A stretch of 64,000 bases of DNA from Sphingobacterium sp. UBA7855. Its GTDB lineage: Bacteria > Bacteroidota > Bacteroidia > Sphingobacteriales > Sphingobacteriaceae. The position numbers were made by a program, and so were the translations under genes. Below are positions 15,537-25,156 of the stretch, piece by piece. Below the pieces are notes generated by a model that made no database searches, had not been told where the DNA came from, and was given only the letters and a program-made list of their open reading frames with translations. Location of the stretch: the NCBI GenBank assembly GCA_002500745.1, contig DLST01000002.1, positions 186,001-250,000 of the forward strand, given 5' to 3'. Numbering within the stretch: the stretch's first letter is position 1; the number at the start of each line of letters is the position of its first letter.

Positions 15537-17915
15537 TTATTCTTTTATCCAACGGTAGCTCACGCCGCCCATAATAACGCGTCCAGGTTGCCCAAGTAAA
15601 TAACGGCTTGTAAAATTGAATAAATTGTCACCGATCAGACGCAGTGTCAATCTGCGGTTCATCAGACTCTTTTCTACCGTCATATTCACCAGTGTATGAT
15701 AGGGGATAAAGATGTCATATTTGTCGATAAACTGGTTGCCATTGTATTCCTGAAAAGGTGTGGCACTTCTGAAATTGACACGCGCATTGACATTGACGCC
15801 CCAGGGTTTATATTCATATTGGGCTTTTGCATTGAACATGTGTCTCGAACGGTCCTCAATACCCCAATAATCCGATTTTTTACTCTGGCGATATTCGCCT
15901 GTAGCGGGATCGTTGATCTGGTTATAGGGATAACTTCCCTTGGCAATACTATCCAAAACACTCAAGTCTTTGGCAATCAGGTATTGATAGCCCATCGACA
16001 ATTGCAGATCTTTGGTCGCCTGATAGGTCAATGAAACTTCAAAACCTTTGTTCATGGCTTTGGGCAGGTTGCGGTAGCTATAGATCTGTGCTACTTTGGT
16101 CCCGTTACCTACACTGACTGTGTTGATCTGATTGTTGATCCGATGGTAGAAGACCGAGAAATCGGCCTGAAATCTATTGGACGGACTCCAGGTAAGTCCA
16201 ATATTGTTTGAAATGCTGGTTTCGGCTTTGAGATTACCCGCTACCAAATTGAGCATATAGCTGTTTTTATAACTCAGTTCTCCGGCTTGATCCATGGCTG
16301 CAATCACATCGGCTACGCTCTCTGAACCGACGACCAAATAGTTGGCTGCTGGATTGAAAAAGACCTGATAGCGCATTTTATAGTCGGGTGCCTTAAATCC
16401 TGCTCCGATACCACCTTTGATCAAAAGCTTAGGGCTGACATGGTATTGTATACCCAAACTTGGACTCAGATGGCCATTGTAGACATTGGTCTGATCGTAG
16501 CGTAGACCCAGCGTCGTCAATAAGCGGTCTACAGGTTTCCATTCGGTCTGCAAATAGGCGAATGCGCTGTTCAAAGAGCGCTTGGCATCCAGATCCTGGT
16601 TGTCCATCAGTTCAAGACTGCCGCCTACACCACCGGTAAGTTTGACCTGCTGTGCGGGGCTATACGCAAATTGCTGTTCAATGCGGTGTACATTCTGACC
16701 GAATTGCTCGGCACTTGCAACAATACCTTGTTGCAACCATTGTGCGGCAATCTGGGAGTGGAAACGCGAGAAATAGTAACGCGTCATACTGCGCAGTCCC
16801 GACTCGAAATTATGGTCGTAACTCGCCGAAAGATTGATGTCCTGATCTTTTTGTTTATCCTGTAGTGCGGCCGATTCGGACCATGCATTGATCATTTCAG
16901 ATTCTCGGGCTGCATAACGCCCTGTAACGCCCAAAGTGCCATTTTTGCTTGTACGATAACGCACTCGCCCCTGGAAACTATAGTTGGTATAGGGTGGAAA
17001 TGTGGTGCTCTTGGAGTCCAGATACTGCTTGTCGGTATTAAAACCATCCGTGCGGTAGTAATTGCCCGAAAAGACGGCGCTCCCGCGTTGATTAGCAAAA
17101 GGTGTTTCGGCTTCCAGCGTTGCATCAACGGTATTGAGACTGCCATAAAGAAGCGATGCCTGTGCCTGTGGTGTGATTGCACCATGGCGAGTAATGATAT
17201 TGATCGCACCACCTAATGCGTCACTGCCGTATAAGCAGGAGGATGCGCCTTTGATGATTTCGATACGTTCGATGTTGGTCACCGAGATACGGGATAGGTC
17301 AAAATTGCCACTGTTGCGCCCCAGCATGGGTTGTCCGTCTACAAGGACCATCACGTAGTTGCTGCTGAATCCCTGGATCTGTACACCGACGGCTCGGGAG
17401 CCCCCGGCAATATCGTTGACGATGGCTATACCCGTCTGTTCTTTTAGAACTTCATCCAGTCGGCGGCTGCCCATAAGCTCAATTTCACGTTTGGTGATGA
17501 CTTTAACGGGCATGGCGGCATTTTCGGCCTTAACGAGATTGTCTACAGCCTGCGCTTTACCCTGCACATCAACTACATCCATCTGCCTTTCTTCAGCTTT
17601 TAACACAATGTTCAACTGCTGATTTTTGTCTTCCAAATCGATAACTTGACGGTACTGCTGATAACCCATGGCCTGTACCTGTAATTCGTAGCGCCCAGCA
17701 TAGAGCTGACTAAATTGAAATCTCCCTGCAGTATCTGTTTTAAAAGCATATTTGTCCGGATAAAGATATACGGTCGCATTGGCTACGCCTTTATTGGATT
17801 CGTTTTTCAATACACCGGAGATTTTCCATTTTTCCTGTGCTTGCAGGGTATAAACCTGGCAGGCACATAAGGCGATCAGGGTGCTTGTTCGAATAGATGA
17901 GATGCTTCTAAACAC
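15537..17915 (-). CDS. HmuR-like TonB-dependent heme/hemoprotein receptor
   Basis: 792 residues from a GTG start; no ATG lies upstream before the operator. The signal peptide ends YTLQAQ. A CarboxypepD-reg-like domain (about 28-115) is followed by the plug (VKVITKREIELMGSRRLDEV ... IERIEIIKGASSCLYGSDALGG) and the barrel. A FKAP box and the segment AGNLKAETSISNNIGL correspond to the FRAP and NPNL regions of heme receptors. Between them is an extra 50-residue stretch. It precedes two hmuY-like genes and lies next to the divergent heme ABC transporter. Heme as substrate is a strong contextual inference. Confidence 0.88.
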   Translation of the reverse strand: MFRSISSIRTSTLIALCACQVYTLQAQEKWKISGVLKNESNKGVANATVYLYPDKYAFKTDTAGRFQFSQLYAGRYELQVQAMGYQQYRQVIDLEDKNQQLNIVLKAEERQMDVVDVQGKAQAVDNLVKAENAAMPVKVITKREIELMGSRRLDEVLKEQTGIAIVNDIAGGSRAVGVQIQGFSSNYVMVLVDGQPMLGRNSGNFDLSRISVTNIERIEIIKGASSCLYGSDALGGAINIITRHGAITPQAQASLLYGSLNTVDATLEAETPFANQRGSAVFSGNYYRTDGFNTDKQYLDSKSTTFPPYTNYSFQGRVRYRTSKNGTLGVTGRYAARESEMINAWSESAALQDKQKDQDINLSASYDHNFESGLRSMTRYYFSRFHSQIAAQWLQQGIVASAEQFGQNVHRIEQQFAYSPAQQVKLTGGVGGSLELMDNQDLDAKRSLNSAFAYLQTEWKPVDRLLTTLGLRYDQTNVYNGHLSPSLGIQYHVSPKLLIKGGIGAGFKAPDYKMRYQVFFNPAANYLVVGSESVADVIAAMDQAGELSYKNSYMLNLVAGNLKAETSISNNIGLTWSPSNRFQADFSVFYHRINNQINTVSVGNGTKVAQIYSYRNLPKAMNKGFEVSLTYQATKDLQLSMGYQYLIAKDLSVLDSIAKGSYPYNQINDPATGEYRQSKKSDYWGIEDRSRHMFNAKAQYEYKPWGVNVNARVNFRSATPFQEYNGNQFIDKYDIFIPYHTLVNMTVEKSLMNRRLTLRLIGDNLFNFTSRYLLGQPGRVIMGGVSYRWIKE

Positions 17916-17920
17916 TATTT

Positions 17921-17943
17921 TTATTTTTACTAATTCTAAATAA
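17921..17943. promoter_or_regulatory. Fur-like operator at the hmuR start
   Basis: 23-bp site with a perfect right half (ATTCTAAATAA) and a degenerate left half, 19 of 22 positions. It ends only 5 bp from the GTG start, so bound repressor would block the promoter or initiation region. Confidence 0.6.
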
Positions 17944-18227
17944 TGTTACAAAAAACGGTAATCCGTCTGAATTTTTCTCTATGCAAAATGTCATAAATTC
18001 TATTTAATCCGTTTTTTGCGGACTGAAAAGTAGTATATTTTAAGGGTTATATTGTTGTTTATTAGTATTTTATACTTCTTTTTATGTTGTGGTGTGCTCT
18101 TCTGAAAGATTCGATATAATTTGTATTTAGACTGATTATTGATTTGTTTTGTACTCAAGTTGAAAGGCGAGATGCGAAAACCATTCCTGGAAATCCGCTA
18201 TCGTCATCATGGAGATAAAAAATTACG
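17944..18227. other. Divergent control region between hmuR and hmuT
   Basis: A/T-rich spacer without a gene. A degenerate fifth copy of the operator is at 18123-18145: left half GTATTTAGACT is good, right half is poor, 15 of 22 positions. A short inverted repeat, AAAAAACGG (17951-17959) and CCGTTTTTT (18009-18017), flanks the central part and could form a stem. Confidence 0.4.
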
Positions 18228-19085
18228 ATGAGTAGATTTTATGTTGTTATACTGTGTTTTGTGATGCAAATCGGTGGATGGGCGACGGCACAGCAGAGAA
18301 TCATTACGTTAAACAGTTCGTTGACCGAAACGATCTACGGACTGGGAGTAGGCGAGCGCATGGTCGCTACCGATGTGACAAGTATATCGCCCAAAGCGGC
18401 TGCAGCCTTGCCGAGGGTAAGCAAAAATCGGTCGGTTTCGGCCGAAGGTCTGTTATCTTTTAAACCGAGCATCGTCATTGCGAATGAAGGCGATGTATCC
18501 AAATCGGTCATTCAGCAGATCCGTGCGGCTGGTGTGAAGTTCGTCTCCATTAAACCAAATTATTCTGTTCCGGGGGCACTTCGTTACATCCAGGAGGTCG
18601 CAGATGCCGTCGGTGAATCTGCCGCCGGTAAAAATCTGGTTTCCCGCACGAAAGTAAGCTTGGATCATACCATGGAATTAGTAAAGAAGGAAAATCAGGG
18701 TAAAGCAGCGCCCAAAGTATTGTTTTTATATGCCCGTGGTACAGGTACCATGAGTGTGGCAGGTAAGGGCAGTAGCCTGGATGCGATGATTAATCTGGCT
18801 GGTGGTAAAAATGCGGTTCAGGAATTTTCGGATTTCAAGCCCTATACGACGGAAGCGCTGGTGCAGGCCAATCCAGATATTGTGTTGCTATTTGATTTTG
18901 GCGCGAGTAGTCTTGGCGGAGAGGATGCTATCCTCAAATTGCCGGGCATGCGTATTACGAATGCGGGTAAAAACGGCCGTATCTTGGTGATGAATGCCTC
19001 ACTACTGGTCAATTTCAGTAACCGGCTGCCTGACGCAATCTTAGCATTGCACCATGGATTTGGAAAAGTAATGGATTCAAAATAA
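18228..19085 (+). CDS. hmuT: Heme ABC transporter periplasmic binding protein (HmuT-like)
   Basis: 285 residues. A cleavable signal ends WATAQQ without a lipobox, so the protein is soluble and periplasmic. The fold is that of the class III (BtuF/HmuT) binding proteins: RIITLNSSLTETIYGLGVG, then DVTSISPKAAAALPRVSKNR and EGLLSFKPSIVIANEG. The C-lobe has NPDIVLLFDFG. It takes heme from the receptor to the permease. It is the first gene of hmuTUV; the permease GTG follows 5 bp after its stop. The alternative substrates of this family are siderophores and cobalamin. Heme is favoured by context. Confidence 0.85.
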   Translation: MSRFYVVILCFVMQIGGWATAQQRIITLNSSLTETIYGLGVGERMVATDVTSISPKAAAALPRVSKNRSVSAEGLLSFKPSIVIANEGDVSKSVIQQIRAAGVKFVSIKPNYSVPGALRYIQEVADAVGESAAGKNLVSRTKVSLDHTMELVKKENQGKAAPKVLFLYARGTGTMSVAGKGSSLDAMINLAGGKNAVQEFSDFKPYTTEALVQANPDIVLLFDFGASSLGGEDAILKLPGMRITNAGKNGRILVMNASLLVNFSNRLPDAILALHHGFGKVMDSK

Positions 19086-19090
19086 AGCCG

Positions 19091-20122
19091 GTGCAAAAGA
19101 AGCAGAAATTTATCCTATTGGCTTTGGGCCTGGTATTGGTTGTTGTCAGTATCGTTGCCTTGGGGATGGGGGCTTATCATATTCCGTCCGCTGATATCTT
19201 AACGATGTTGATGCAAAAATTGCACTTGGGGAGTGCCAGCAGTGTGCCTGATATGCAAGGAGATGTTCTTTTTGAGATTCGTATGCCGCGTCTTTTGCTC
19301 GGACTTTTGGTAGGTGCAGCGCTTGGTATATCCGGTGCTGCAATCCAAGGTATATTCCGTAATCCGCTGGCTGAACCAGGACTGATTGGGATTTCGTCAG
19401 GAGCGTCTCTTTTTGCGGTATTGATTATTGCCTTTGAGACTTTCCTCTTTACTTCATTATCTGCCTGGATAGGTTATTATTTATTGGCTTTTGGTGCGTT
19501 TGTGGGGGCGGGTTTAACAGCCTTTCTCGTTTACCGTATTGCAAGCAAGAACGGGCGCCCCAATGTAACCACCATGTTATTGGCGGGGATTGCTATTAAT
19601 GCATTTGCGGGGGCGCTAACAGGTTTGATGACTTATCTGTCTACAGAACAGCAGTTGCGTACCATCACTTTCTGGATGCTGGGCAGTTTGGGCGGTGCTA
19701 CTTGGAATAACTTAACGGCTTTGGCGCCATTTATTTTGATCCCGATATTGATATTGCCCTTTTTTGGTAAGTCGCTAAATGCTTTTGCATTGGGGGAACT
19801 GCAGGCAGATCTATTGGGGATGCGCACGGACCGTGTCAAACGATGGGTTGTCATCCTCTCCACATTAGCAGTGGGAGCTTCTGTTGCCGTATCGGGCATC
19901 ATCGGATTTGTGGGATTGATTGTTCCACATACAGTTCGCCTGATGGGTGGGGCGGATCACAGATTTGTGCTTCCTGGTTCATTGCTATTAGGGGCACTGG
20001 TGTTGACATTGGCGGATGTGATCGCCCGGGTCGCTGTGGCACCCATCGAATTGCCCATCGGCGTGATTACAGCATTACTGGGTACACCTGTATTCTTGTA
20101 TATTTTAATCAAAGATAAATAG
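19091..20122 (+). CDS. hmuU: Heme ABC transporter permease (FecCD family, HmuU-like)
   Basis: 343 residues from a GTG start. About ten membrane segments are visible, with the FecCD hallmarks EIRMPRLLLGLLVGAALGIS, GAAIQGIFRNPLAEPGLIG near the N-terminus and GLIVPHTVRLMGGADHR toward the C-terminus (coupling to the ATPase). It forms the homodimeric inner membrane channel for heme. It sits between hmuT and the ATPase gene, 33 bp before the latter. Confidence 0.88.
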   Translation: MQKKQKFILLALGLVLVVVSIVALGMGAYHIPSADILTMLMQKLHLGSASSVPDMQGDVLFEIRMPRLLLGLLVGAALGISGAAIQGIFRNPLAEPGLIGISSGASLFAVLIIAFETFLFTSLSAWIGYYLLAFGAFVGAGLTAFLVYRIASKNGRPNVTTMLLAGIAINAFAGALTGLMTYLSTEQQLRTITFWMLGSLGGATWNNLTALAPFILIPILILPFFGKSLNAFALGELQADLLGMRTDRVKRWVVILSTLAVGASVAVSGIIGFVGLIVPHTVRLMGGADHRFVLPGSLLLGALVLTLADVIARVAVAPIELPIGVITALLGTPVFLYILIKDK

Positions 20123-20155
20123 CCTTTTGGCAGAAGCTTAAAAAATAATCGCATT

Positions 20156-20947
20156 ATGCTACGTGTAGAGAAGATCAACTATGAAGTGAACGGACGAAAG
20201 CTCCTGAAGGATATTACCTTTCAGGTGCGCAAAGGTGAAGTTCTAGCAATTCTAGGAGCCAATGGCGCTGGTAAATCTACGCTGATTGGGGTGCTTTGTG
20301 GTGAAAAGAAGCCTGATTCGGGAGCTGTTCATCTTAATGGAAAGGCTTTATCAACATATGACCCAGCGACGCTCTCTAAATGCAGGGCGCTGTTGAGCCA
20401 GCAGCAGCAGATGACGCTAAGCTTTAACGTGAAGGAAATTGTGCTGATGGGAAGGTATCCGCATTACAAGAATACACCGAAGGAACATGACTATAGTGTC
20501 GTTGCGGAAACCATGGAGCTTTGTGGGGTGTCGGCTTTCGCTGAGCGGGATTTTCTGAGCTTATCGGGTGGCGAACAGCAGCGTGTCCATCTTGCACGCA
20601 TCTTGGCACAGGTCTGGGACAATCCGGATTCACTGCTGTTATTGGATGAGCCAATCTCTGCCCTCGATTTACACTATCAGCAGAAAGTCCTTGCGATAGC
20701 CCGTGCGCTTGCCCGTAAAGGATTTATGGTAGTGCTGATTGTGCATGATGTCAATTTTGCGGCAATGTATGCCGATCGTATCCTCATGCTAAAAAATGGG
20801 CGTAAGCTTTTTCATGGAACGCCTGTAGAGGTGCTCGCCCAAAAGGAAATTTATACCATCTTTTCGGTGGAATCAAACGTCATTATGAATCCAAGAACAT
20901 TGAAACCGTATGTTCAGTTGGAGGAAATGGATATTGATCTGGGTTAG
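20156..20947 (+). CDS. hmuV: Heme ABC transporter ATPase (HmuV-like)
   Basis: 263 residues, normal for the family. Walker A is GANGAGKSTLI, the Q-loop follows at LSQQQQM, the signature is LSGGEQQRVHLARIL, Walker B is LLLLDEP and the switch His is in IVHDVNF. The start MLRVEKINYEV fits HmuV/FecE proteins. It powers the HmuU permease. It is the last gene of the transporter unit; the operator for the AraC gene begins 5 bp after its stop. Confidence 0.88.
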   Translation: MLRVEKINYEVNGRKLLKDITFQVRKGEVLAILGANGAGKSTLIGVLCGEKKPDSGAVHLNGKALSTYDPATLSKCRALLSQQQQMTLSFNVKEIVLMGRYPHYKNTPKEHDYSVVAETMELCGVSAFAERDFLSLSGGEQQRVHLARILAQVWDNPDSLLLLDEPISALDLHYQQKVLAIARALARKGFMVVLIVHDVNFAAMYADRILMLKNGRKLFHGTPVEVLAQKEIYTIFSVESNVIMNPRTLKPYVQLEEMDIDLG

Positions 20948-20951
20948 GTTT

Positions 20952-20974
20952 TTATTTAGAAAGATTATAAATAA
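20952..20974. promoter_or_regulatory. Fur-like operator upstream of the AraC-type regulator
   Basis: 23-bp interrupted palindrome (TTATTTAGAAA, one base, ATTATAAATAA), 20 of 22 positions of the locus consensus. It lies 63 bp before the ATG at 21038. Confidence 0.65.
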
Positions 20975-21037
20975 TTTTAACGTGCCAACTTATTTCTTTA
21001 ATTTTGAATATTTCGGACATATTTTGTATTTGTAATC

Positions 21038-22000
21038 ATGTTGGTTAAAAGTAAAATAGTAGAGTTATCAGATTGGCTTTTTGAAGAGGAGATTCCGGAT
21101 AGTTATGTTCCTGACAAACCTTTAGTGGAAAATAGAGTATCCATATCCAAGGATCCTGTGCATATGAAGAATTTCCAGCTATCCACTTCAGGATTGTTTA
21201 TCTTGCATTCAAAGATGCAGTTTGATCGGCCTGTACAAGTGCTTACGGAGATTGAAGGGGAGACAATCACAAGTCAGTTTATATTTTTTAAGCCGACAGA
21301 CAGTAAACTACCCTATGGTATGAGCAGACACAATATCCGTTATATTCCTTCGATTAAATCTATTCATGATGTAGAGCCTGGAATCGAATATACTTACTTT
21401 ATAGCCGTTATATCGAAGGAATATTATCTCAATCTGATTAAACGTGACTCGCTGTTGCATCAACAATTTGTGCACGAGATCGAAAAGGGAGAGTATACAT
21501 CGTACTCAGAAGAGGACCTGATAGCAACTTACGAGATGCAGCATACCATAGCTGAATTGATTGAATCCAAAAAGAAAGGTGAGATCCGCCGATTGCATAC
21601 TGAATCGCGTATTGTTGAATTATTGATGTACCAATTTGAGCAATATAACGAGAAGAAGGAAAGTAGTAACTCATTATTCCACGAAGAGGACGTGCAACGC
21701 CTGGAGATGGCTCGGCAAATCTTGGAACAACGCATTGCAAATCCACCAACCCAAAAGGAACTCGCTGCAGAGGTACTCACCAGTGAGAGTAAACTCCGAA
21801 AGGATTTTAAAGAGTATTTTTCGGTTACTATCCACGATTACCTTATACGGGTACGAATGGAAAAGGCCAAAAGCTATCTTTTGGAAGACAAAATGACAGT
21901 TTACGAGGTTGCATTATTAACGGGCTATGGACATCAGAATAACTTTAGCAGCGCTTTTAAAAAATATTATGGGATTTCGCCTGGCGAGCTCAAAATGTAA
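21038..22000 (+). CDS. AraC-family transcriptional regulator
   Basis: 320 residues. The C-terminal 100 residues hold the double HTH: PTQKELAAEVLTSESKLRKD for the first and MTVYEVALLTGYGHQNNFSSAF for the second, ending with the typical FKKYYGISPGELK. The N-terminal 200 residues have no recognised sensor motif, but overall layout resembles PchR-type regulators that sense siderophores or heme-related ligands. It is preceded by a Fur-like site and lies next to hmuTUV, so it probably activates part of the heme locus under iron limitation (inference). It converges on the pdeM gene with a 14-bp gap and no clear terminator. Confidence 0.85.
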   Translation: MLVKSKIVELSDWLFEEEIPDSYVPDKPLVENRVSISKDPVHMKNFQLSTSGLFILHSKMQFDRPVQVLTEIEGETITSQFIFFKPTDSKLPYGMSRHNIRYIPSIKSIHDVEPGIEYTYFIAVISKEYYLNLIKRDSLLHQQFVHEIEKGEYTSYSEEDLIATYEMQHTIAELIESKKKGEIRRLHTESRIVELLMYQFEQYNEKKESSNSLFHEEDVQRLEMARQILEQRIANPPTQKELAAEVLTSESKLRKDFKEYFSVTIHDYLIRVRMEKAKSYLLEDKMTVYEVALLTGYGHQNNFSSAFKKYYGISPGELKM

Positions 22001-22014
22001 TTAAATTTTCATTG

Positions 22015-22680
22015 CTACCTGCCTTTTTGAATAGGAAAAATGAGGTCTTCTGAGATTGCGTAACATTTATATTTAATGGATAGTTCCCTGCTGTCAATTC
22101 CTGTAAATTTGCTAAATGCAGGTAGTATGATCTGATGCTCAGAGACTAAAAAACAAGGTAGGCGAAGTTGTCGCTTTGGTGGTATAACGATACTCACCCC
22201 CGGATGTAAGTGGCCACTAATCCGGAACGATGACGGATCGATTGCGTCGGAAGGATGGTGTTTAAATTGTATTTGCTGTAGAGCAAAAACTTCGTCATGA
22301 TGTTGGATAGCAAATTGCTCGGTGATATTTTTCGATAGCCGATCATGATTTCCTTTGACCAGGTGGAGCTTGAGTCCTGTATATCTTTTCCTGAACTCTT
22401 CCAGTAACAGGACTTCACTATTGATACTTGCATGAACGAGATCACCGACCACAATAACTTGATCGGGTTTATAGTGATCTACTAAGCCTTCAAGTCGTTT
22501 AAGATCGGCAATAGCTGTATCAGTAGGGATGGCAATGCCGTTTTTTCTGAAATGTGCAGCTTTGCCAAGATGGAGGTCTGATAGGATCAATGCTTTTTCT
22601 GCTTGCCAAAATATAGACCTTTGATTGTTAAGTGTTAATTGTTGTTTATTGAATGTGATTGTTTGTTCAGAAAGCTTCAT
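22015..22680 (-). CDS. pdeM: Ligase-associated DNA damage response endonuclease PdeM
   Basis: 221 residues. Calcineurin-like phosphoesterase with motifs LSDLHLGKAAHFRKNG, VGDLVH, KGNHD and ISGHLHPG in order. It overlaps the end of the helicase gene by 4 bp and is the last gene of the four-gene operon running from 27744 to 22015. In this conserved set it supplies a metal-dependent nuclease activity to a ligase-centred repair pathway (family knowledge). The exact substrate in vivo is not established here. Confidence 0.88.
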   Translation of the reverse strand: MKLSEQTITFNKQQLTLNNQRSIFWQAEKALILSDLHLGKAAHFRKNGIAIPTDTAIADLKRLEGLVDHYKPDQVIVVGDLVHASINSEVLLLEEFRKRYTGLKLHLVKGNHDRLSKNITEQFAIQHHDEVFALQQIQFKHHPSDAIDPSSFRISGHLHPGVSIVIPPKRQLRLPCFLVSEHQIILPAFSKFTGIDSRELSIKYKCYAISEDLIFPIQKGR

Positions 22681-25139
22681 CTTCTACGTTTCTTTTTTTG
22701 CGCGTTGCTCTTCTCCATCCGTTGAATACGTTCAATCAGTGCCTCACTCGACAACGACTGCCGGAGACTGTCTACCTTAATGGGAAAGCTTAATGGCGTA
22801 TATTCTTGGGCAAAGGTATAACGTATTTTGCTATTATTAATCCTGTCGAACGCTTTTACTAAACGATATTCTTCCAACTGCTGATTAAATACTTCGCTAA
22901 AAGCTTGTTTAAGTAGTAAATTGTCGGGATCGTGTTCCATCAGTACCCGGAAAATAATTCCTGATGATGCTTGCAGGGATTTGTTGTTTTGCTGTGTGCC
23001 CGGGTAGTTTTGAACAACCAATCCCGAAATAACAGCGATATCCCTAAATTTGCGGCTGGCCATTTCGGCAGAGTTGATGCTGCTAATAACGTCTTCCATT
23101 AGGTTTTTACGACTCAAGACTGCTTCGAGCTGAGTCTGGGTCAGTTGAATTTCTTTATCGGAATAGAGTTCAAAACCATAGTCATTCATGGCCATGGAAA
23201 AACTGATGGGATACAATTTGCTGATACGATAAGCGACGAGGGCAGCCATCACCTCATGTATTAACCTACCTTCCAAAGGATAGAAAAAGAGATGATAACC
23301 TTCTTTCGTTTTGATATGCTCAACCAAGAATTCCGATTCACTCGGTACTGCAGAAAGGGAGGATTGCTTTGCTATAAGAGGAGCTAAAAATTGCAGTTCT
23401 TTTTCATTTGAGGGGGGAGTTTGAGATTCGGAGAGCTTTTTTCGAAGAAAGTGACTGAGATTGGACGACAGCGGTAGTCTGCCGCCAAGCCAGCTTGGCG
23501 TTATGGCTTTTCCAGATGAATTTTTTACAAATACAGTCATGTCCTTAACCATAATAAGTTCCAGGATTCGTCCTGCGAGTATGAACCGCTCACCTTTTTT
23601 AAGTTTGCTTATGAAGTATTCCTCGATCATTCCGATGTAGCCGCCCGAAAGAAACTTGACACGCATCATGGCATCGCCTACAATGGCACCAATATTGAGT
23701 CGATGCAGCAAAGCCAAACGACGGTTTTTGATAATCCAATTTCCCTCTTCATCTTGTATAACTTTATGGAATTCTTCGTAGCGTTTACCGATCTTTCCGC
23801 CTGCGGTGATAAAATACATGCACCATTGCCATTCTTGCTCTTCCATGTATCTAAAGGCATGGGTATTGGCAATAGTCGCATGCAGTTCTTCCGAACGAAA
23901 TCCTCCGCCCAAAGCGATTGTTACCATGAATTGAACGAGTACATCAAACGTCTGCACCATCGGGTCGCGGTTTTCAATGGTTTGGGTTTTCACAGCATCT
24001 TTCAGCGCTGCAACCTCAATCAGCTCCAGTGAGTGTGTTGGAACGAAGTAGATCGTTGATGTTTCGAAAGGACTATGTCCGCTTCTGCCAGCGCGTTGCA
24101 TAAATCGAGCTACACCTTTGCTTGATCCTACCTGAATAACTGTATCCACGGGCTTGAAATCTACACCTAAATCTAATGAAGAGGTTGATACAACAGCCTT
24201 AAGTTTACCGCTACTAAGATTCTCCTCGATCCATTCACGAATGTGCGCATCGATTGAGCTGTGGTGGAGGGCAATTTGTCCGGCAAAATCGGGGTGCGCC
24301 TGTAAAAGGAGCTGATACCACATCTCACTTTGGCTGCGTGTATTGGTGAAGAGAATGGTACTTTTACTATTGAGTATAATAGGAACGACTTGATCAGCCA
24401 AGTTTCCTCCTAGGTGACCTGCCCATGGCAGTAGTTCTACTTTACTAGGGTAAATCGGTTTGATTGCAATCCGCTTTTTTTCTTTGGCAACAATTTTAAT
24501 GTGCTTTTTTTCCGTTGGTAATAGAACTTCCATTGCTTCGTCGAGATTGCCAATTGTCGCTGTGATACCCCAAACACGCAATGCTCTAAATTGTGATTTG
24601 AGAAATGCGAGAGCGAGCTCGACCATAACACCGCGTTTGTTGCCCATAAGTTCATGCCATTCATCGACCGTTACGCATTGGAGATTCTTAAAATATTTGT
24701 CACGTTGTTTGTGCGCCAGTAGCAAATGCAAACTTTCTGGCGTAACCAGGAGGATATCAGGCATCGATCGCGTCTGTCTGGCTTTGACCTTGGCATCGGT
24801 ATCCCCATTGCGAACCTCTACTACCCAATCCAGTCCGATATCGTCTATGGCTTTTTGCATGGCACGGGCAAGATCTTTCGCTAACGAGCGCAACGGAGTT
24901 ATCCACAGTAGTTTTAATCCCTTTTGATACCGTTCTGGCTTATTTAGAAAATCTATCAATACCGCCATAAATAGCGAAAAGGTTTTTCCAAATCCTGTGG
25001 GGGCGATAACCAGTCCACTGTATCCCTGTGCATACTTCTCCCAGGCCTTTGTCTGAAAGCTAAAGGGGCTATTTCCTTGGGATTCAAAATAATTGTTTAC
25101 AATTCGAAATCCCTCACTTTGTACTATTTTATCGCTCAC
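22677..25139 (-). CDS. Ligase-associated DEXH-box helicase (Lhr-type)
   Basis: 820 residues. Walker A is APTGFGKTF, motif II is DEWH (VTVDEWHELMGNKRG), motif III ITATIGN and motif VI QRAGRSGHSPF. The C-terminal part matches the Lhr-core winged-helix and beta-barrel region. This is the short form paired with ATP-dependent ligases, not full-length Lhr. It starts 17 bp after the ligase gene stop and overlaps pdeM. It probably remodels DNA ends or R-loops for the ligase (family knowledge). A Lys/Arg-rich tail (KKKRRR) ends the protein. Confidence 0.9.
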   Translation of the reverse strand: MSDKIVQSEGFRIVNNYFESQGNSPFSFQTKAWEKYAQGYSGLVIAPTGFGKTFSLFMAVLIDFLNKPERYQKGLKLLWITPLRSLAKDLARAMQKAIDDIGLDWVVEVRNGDTDAKVKARQTRSMPDILLVTPESLHLLLAHKQRDKYFKNLQCVTVDEWHELMGNKRGVMVELALAFLKSQFRALRVWGITATIGNLDEAMEVLLPTEKKHIKIVAKEKKRIAIKPIYPSKVELLPWAGHLGGNLADQVVPIILNSKSTILFTNTRSQSEMWYQLLLQAHPDFAGQIALHHSSIDAHIREWIEENLSSGKLKAVVSTSSLDLGVDFKPVDTVIQVGSSKGVARFMQRAGRSGHSPFETSTIYFVPTHSLELIEVAALKDAVKTQTIENRDPMVQTFDVLVQFMVTIALGGGFRSEELHATIANTHAFRYMEEQEWQWCMYFITAGGKIGKRYEEFHKVIQDEEGNWIIKNRRLALLHRLNIGAIVGDAMMRVKFLSGGYIGMIEEYFISKLKKGERFILAGRILELIMVKDMTVFVKNSSGKAITPSWLGGRLPLSSNLSHFLRKKLSESQTPPSNEKELQFLAPLIAKQSSLSAVPSESEFLVEHIKTKEGYHLFFYPLEGRLIHEVMAALVAYRISKLYPISFSMAMNDYGFELYSDKEIQLTQTQLEAVLSRKNLMEDVISSINSAEMASRKFRDIAVISGLVVQNYPGTQQNNKSLQASSGIIFRVLMEHDPDNLLLKQAFSEVFNQQLEEYRLVKAFDRINNSKIRYTFAQEYTPLSFPIKVDSLRQSLSSEALIERIQRMEKSNAQKKKRRR

Positions 25140-25156
25140 TGTATGCTATCAAACTT

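Noticed and set aside
18228..20947. Cobalamin or siderophore importer instead of heme importer
   Set aside because: Sequence alone allows it, but adjacency to HmuR/HmuY and heme oxygenase genes and the shared operators favour heme.
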